From: Myotis daubentonii
Lineage: Eukaryota > Chordata > Mammalia > Chiroptera > Vespertilionidae
Length of the DNA: 64,000 nucleotides
Assembly: GCF_963259705.1 (NCBI RefSeq)
Contig: NC_081841.1
Coordinates: forward strand, 28,137,244-28,201,243
Reading direction: 5' to 3'
Position 1 is the first letter of the stretch; the number at the start of each line of letters is the position of its first letter. Positions 60,283 through 64,000 of this stretch are shown here, in pieces. The notes below the pieces were generated by a model. That model searched no databases and was not told where the DNA came from. It saw nothing but the letters and a program-made list of their open reading frames with translations. Made by a program: the position numbers and the translations under genes.

Positions 60283-60984
60283 CACTATTGTATACTTTCC
60301 TTTAACTAAAGATAAATCCAATATTTTGCAATTGGATGGGAATATGTCAACACTGATTAATTAAAAGCCAAAATGGTCTTTGTAGATGATTATTCAAACA
60401 AGATTCATTCAATATTACTTGGCCCAAGCCAATAACTGTACTGGTTCACTTATTCACTCATTGGACAAGTACTAACTATGTAATCATTATGTGAACATCA
60501 CCTAGAGCACTGTCAAAAGTAACTTCCTTCCATAATGAAAGCTTACTGTATCATCACTGTTCAGTACAGGTGTTGGACACCTAAAGTGCAGCTAGTGCCA
60601 CTGAGAAACCAAAATTTTAATTCTGTGAGATTTATGTTAGTTTATATTTAAGTGTAAATAGCCACATGTGGCTAATGGCTAGAATACTGAACAAGATAGC
60701 TCTAGATACAGAGTACAGTTCACAAAATAGACATGGTTCTTAGCTTCATGGAGCTTACAATCTAGTGGAAGAACCAACATGAAATAATTAAAACCTACTT
60801 ATATAAAAACCCTGGGTGTAACATCATGGCCAGAACCGCAACCAACCGGAAAGAAGTCAGTCCTGCAGGAAATGGCTGTGGCCTCCCCCAGCTGTTTCCT
60901 GGAGAGTGAGGTTTCAGGCAGGAACCTGCTCTCAGGACAAGGTTTCAGGCAGGAACCCGCCCTCGGAGCGGAGGGTGGAAGTGA

Positions 60985-61924
60985 AATGATTTGTAATGTA
61001 TCTATTATTGAAGCTACCTTTGGAAATACTATATCTATAGATAATATTAAAAATATCTAAATGTGCAATTCTTTGTCCAAAAAATCAGCATGTTCAAAAA
61101 TTAAATGAAGAAATTTTGGATATACTTGATGGAGATTTTCACACATATTTGAGTGATGATTCCATTGATTCCACAGATGATGCTGAAAAGGAAAATTTTC
61201 CCATCGAATTTCTTAATAGTATTACTCCCTTGGGAATGCCATGTCATAAATTAAAATTGAAAGTGGGTACAATCATCATGCTATTGAGAAATCTCAATAG
61301 TAAATGGGGTCTTTGTAATGGTATCAGATTTATTATCAAAAGATTACGACCTAACATTATTGAAGCTGAAGTATTAACAGGATCTGCAGAGGGAGAGGTT
61401 GTTCTGATTCCAAGAATCAATTTATCCCCATCTGACACTGGCCTCCCATTTAAATTGATTCGACAACAGTTTCCCGTGATGCCAGCATTTGTTATGACTA
61501 TTAATAAATCACAAGGACAAACTCTAGACCAGTGGTTCTCAACCTTCTGGCCCTTTAAATACAGTTCCTCATGTTGTGAACCCCAACCATAAAATTATTT
61601 TCGTTGCTACTTCATACTGTAATGTTGCTACTGTTATGAATCGTAATGTAAATATCTGATATGCAGGATGGTCTTAGGCGACCCCTGTGAAAGGGTCGTT
61701 CAACTGTCAAAGGGGTCGCGACCCACAGGTTGAGAACCGCTGCTCTAGACAGAGTAGGCATATTCCTACATGAATCCGTTTTCGCACATGGTCAGTTATA
61801 TGTTGCTTTCTCTCAAGTTTGAAGAGCATGTGATGTTACCGTTAAAGTTCTAAATACTTCATCACAAGGGAAATTAGTCAAGCACTCTGAAAGTGTTTTC
61901 ACTCTTAATGTGGTGTACAGGTAG
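60985..61924 (+). pseudogene. Helitron helicase C-terminal relic (Pif1-like)
   Basis: From about 60985 the frame reads IIEATFGNTISIDN. After a frameshift near 61056 it continues CAILCPKNQHVQKLNEEILD, FPIEFLNSITPLGMP, HKLKLKVGTIIMLLRNLNSK and GLCNGIRFI. It then reads FPVMPAFVMTINKSQGQTLD, up to the SPIN insertion. Beyond it GQLYVAFSQV meets a stop codon where the helicase motif VI arginine is expected, and a remnant runs to TAG at 61922-61924. The family unwinds DNA during rolling-circle transposition. This copy lacks Rep and the Walker A part and is dead. Confidence 0.92.
61530..61742 (-). mobile_element. SPIN-type hAT inserted in the helicase relic
   Basis: Reversed copy, CAGTGGTTCTCAACCTTCTG to CACAGGTTGAGAACCGCTG. 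The perfect duplication CTCTAGAC is at 61522-61529 and 61743-61750. Its internal deletion differs from that of the copies at 27578 and 39500. Confidence 0.95.
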
Positions 61925-61974
61925 ATATTAGAATAAGTTTAATCACTTTATCAGTCATTGTTTGCATCACTGTT

Positions 61975-62050
61975 GTTTTTATATCATGTTGTTTTCATAT
62001 CATGTTTTTGTTGTTTTCATATCATGTTTTTGTCATTTTTATATCATGCC
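61975..62050. repeat. Short AT-rich tandem repeat
   Basis: TTTTCATATCATGTTTTTGT and close variants occur three to four times in a row in the Helitron's 3' part. Confidence 0.8.
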
Positions 62051-62203
62051 TCTGTTGTTATATCCTTTTGTTACTGTTTATTTATTAATAAGTTTATATA
62101 TTATTTTCATATACATTTTACTAATTTCCTTACATCTCTCACACTTCTATTATAGAGAAAGGTCAAATAGCAATATTAAAATATCTCCGCTAATTAATTC
62201 CTT

Positions 62204-62393
62204 TTTTAAAAAAAAACATTTTATTGAATTTTTACAGAGAGGAAGGGAAAAGGATAGAGAGTAGAAACATTGATGAGAGAGAAACATTGATCAGCTGCCT
62301 AACAACCAAGGCACATGCCCTTGACCAGAATCGAACCCGGGACCCTTGAGTCTGCAGGCTGATGCTCTATCCACTGAGCCAAACCAGTTAGGG
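62204..62393 (-). mobile_element. Ves SINE inside a Helitron, shortened
   Basis: Reversed copy. The repeat TAATTAATTCC is at 62191-62201 and 62394-62404. The usual CCCCACTGGGG middle segment is missing. Confidence 0.93.
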
Positions 62394-63078
62394 TAATTAA
62401 TTCCCTTTTAATGTGCACGAATTTCATGCACTGGGCTACTAGTAATAAATATAATATTACAACTTCTGTTACTTGCTTAAAAGAAAAGATAATATTTGTG
62501 AGGACCTAACATAAGACTGAAGCAAATCTAGCATCTAAAAAGTATGACATTGAGCAATTCATTCTGAAAATGTTATTTCAGGATTTCCTCATTTAAAATC
62601 TAAGATAACTAGTAAAACACCGAAACAGAGAATTTATGAATTTTTTTCGAAGTGCTTTCTATGTTTTAAGACTAATGCACAAAGAGTGCTCTGTTGAAAA
62701 GATGCCTACGCAAAAATAACTGAATAAGAATGTTGTTCTTGTTTTCCTATTTTAGGTAATGCTCTGAATTTAAGTGAAATAAAATGAAAGAGAATAAAAA
62801 ATTACAAAAAAAGCAGTAAAATCTATAAAATGTTAACTTTAGACACTTCAAGTTTAAGAACATGGATTTGATGAGAAATGGGAAAGTGAGAGAAGAACAA
62901 CCGAACTACTATTCCACTTGGGCAGCAATGGGATTTTTTTTATAGTAGCATGCCCACTTTCGGGCCAGTGTCAATTTATACACCAAAAAAGAAAATTTAT
63001 TTTGCCAATAATTATATTCCCGGACTTGAGCACCTGGAATTGAAAAAGGGCAAACAACTCTCTACAGTGAATTAATAA

Positions 63079-63096
63079 GGGGGGGGGGGGGGGGAG
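63079..63096. repeat. Guanine run
   Basis: An almost unbroken G run of about 18 bases on the plus strand, broken only by one A near its end. Confidence 0.88.
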
Positions 63097-63428
63097 GGTG
63101 AGAGTATTTGGATCAATCAGGGAATGGGAGAATCACCAGAAACCTTCATGTTCCTGGATCATATTGGGTGGATTTTTGTTGGGAAGCTAAGATGAATTTG
63201 CTTGGGTAAGTAGGATATTTGAGGTCAGAAGGAAGAGGAAATTTGAAGAGGGAATTATCACGAAAGCTGGGAAGGCCACATTTGCATTTCTTTCTTCCCA
63301 TTCCCATAGTCCCCATCTCTAAGCACCTTGGAGATGGCCTATAATAAACTGAGGTAGGGAAAACTGGGGGCAGAAGCATGATCTGATTTAATAAAAAAAT
63401 GAATTGCTCATAAGAATAAGTTTATTTT

Positions 63429-63645
63429 GCCCTAACCGGTTTGGCTCAGTGGATAGAGCGTCTGTCTGCGGACTGAAGGGTCCCAGGTTTGATTCTGGTC
63501 AAGGGCATGTACCTTGGTTGCGGGCACATCCCCAGGAGGGGGTGTGCAAGAGGCAGCTGATTGATGTTTCTCTCTCATCAGTGTTTCTAACTCTCTATCT
63601 CTCTCCCTTCCTCTCTGTAAAAAAATCAATAAAATATATTAAAAA
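63429..63645 (+). mobile_element. Ves SINE (young copy)
   Basis: Near-consensus copy. The exact 17-bp duplication AAGAATAAGTTTATTTT is at 63412-63428 and 63646-63662, the longest in the window. Confidence 0.96.
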
Positions 63646-63859
63646 AAGAATAAGTTTATTTTAATATTTCTACATAGCCCCCAAATTTAATTGCAGCTCT
63701 TTATTAAATAAACTGGGTATAATTCAGCTAGCTTAACTGCTGTCCCCATTTTAAGGCACCTGATTTTATAAAGTCAATGCACTAAGAAAACTAACCTACT
63801 ACCTCGATTGCTAATAGTTGTGATAGGAGGAAAGATAAGTAGTGATAGAAAACAAGCAG

Positions 63860-64000
63860 TAGCAGCTCACATTTCGATAACACTATGTGCCGGGCGCTAT
63901 TCTAAGTGCTTTACATTTATTTATTTTCTTTTAATTGTCACAACAGCCTTATGACATAGGAATCATTATCCTCACTTTACGGATGAGTTAAGCTAGGTAC
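63860..64000 (-). mobile_element. MIR SINE, reversed, cut by the window end
   Basis: CACTATGTGCCGGGCGCTAT, TCTAAGTGCTTTACATTTAT, then ATTATCCTCACTTTACGGAT. Confidence 0.82.

Larger units (their letters stand above)
60798..62442 (+). mobile_element. Helitron with part of its helicase gene, nested insertions
   Basis: The 5' end is near CTTATATAAAAACC and the 3' end is TGCACGAATTTCATGCACTG, then GGCTACTAG before T. It keeps only the C-terminal piece of the Rep/helicase gene; the Rep endonuclease part is missing. A SPIN element (61530-61742) and a Ves SINE (62204-62393) have inserted. It is the largest Helitron in the window and derives from an autonomous HeliBat. Confidence 0.9.
47130..64000 (-). 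other. EPS8: EPS8 5' intron (partial)
   Basis: Nearly 17 kb upstream of the first coding exon hold no exon with recognisable homology and no CpG-rich promoter-like segment. The stretch is therefore most simply the long first intron. Mobile elements are listed separately. An unannotated alternative first exon cannot be excluded by eye. The stretches 49550-51330, 51480-52670, 53170-54270, 54840-55620 and 62450-63060 show nothing I can name apart from the MIR at about 50220. Confidence 0.7.

Noticed and set aside
47130..64000. A second gene or an EPS8 promoter in the upstream part
   Set aside because: No CpG-rich segment, no spliced frame with homology, and no start region could be supported; only repeats and unassigned intron.

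Overview
The window is vertebrate nuclear DNA from a bat, most likely a vespertilionid (Myotis-like). The evidence is about sixteen tRNA-headed Ves SINEs, several short Helitrons with HeliBat-type ends (CTAG 3' end, A^T insertion), SPIN-type hAT elements and other young DNA transposons. HeliBat-type Helitrons combined with recent hAT activity are typical of vesper bats. The species cannot be named from the sequence alone.

The only gene recognised is EPS8 (epidermal growth factor receptor kinase substrate 8), on the minus strand. Sixteen consecutive coding exons can be placed by protein similarity plus splice sites. They run from the initiator ATG at 47106-47108 down to an exon ending at 583. 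Exon phases join without a break and give 1824 coding bases (608 codons): N-terminus, PTB domain, proline-rich segment, helical middle region and the complete SH3 domain. The C-terminal part (ABI1/actin effector region) lies beyond base 1, and the 5' noncoding first exon and promoter must lie beyond base 64000. One intron starts with GC instead of GT, and a short upstream ORF overlaps the start codon.

Layout: 1-47129 holds exons 16 to 1 separated by introns of 0.35-10 kb. 47130-64000 is one long stretch of the 5' intron with no exon I can support. The introns carry layered repeats: old L1, L2, MIR, MER5 and Tigger relics, then SPIN and other hAT elements, mariner-type MITEs, Helitrons and Ves SINEs. 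Many are nested with readable target-site duplications, so the order of insertion can be worked out.

The most unusual stretch is 59700-62450. A Helitron keeps a broken C-terminal piece of its helicase gene, which was later split by a SPIN element with a perfect 8-bp duplication and by a Ves SINE. Just beside it another Helitron appears to sit inside the target duplication of an older hAT element. No new multi-gene system is visible; the window is a mammalian gene body plus mobile DNA.
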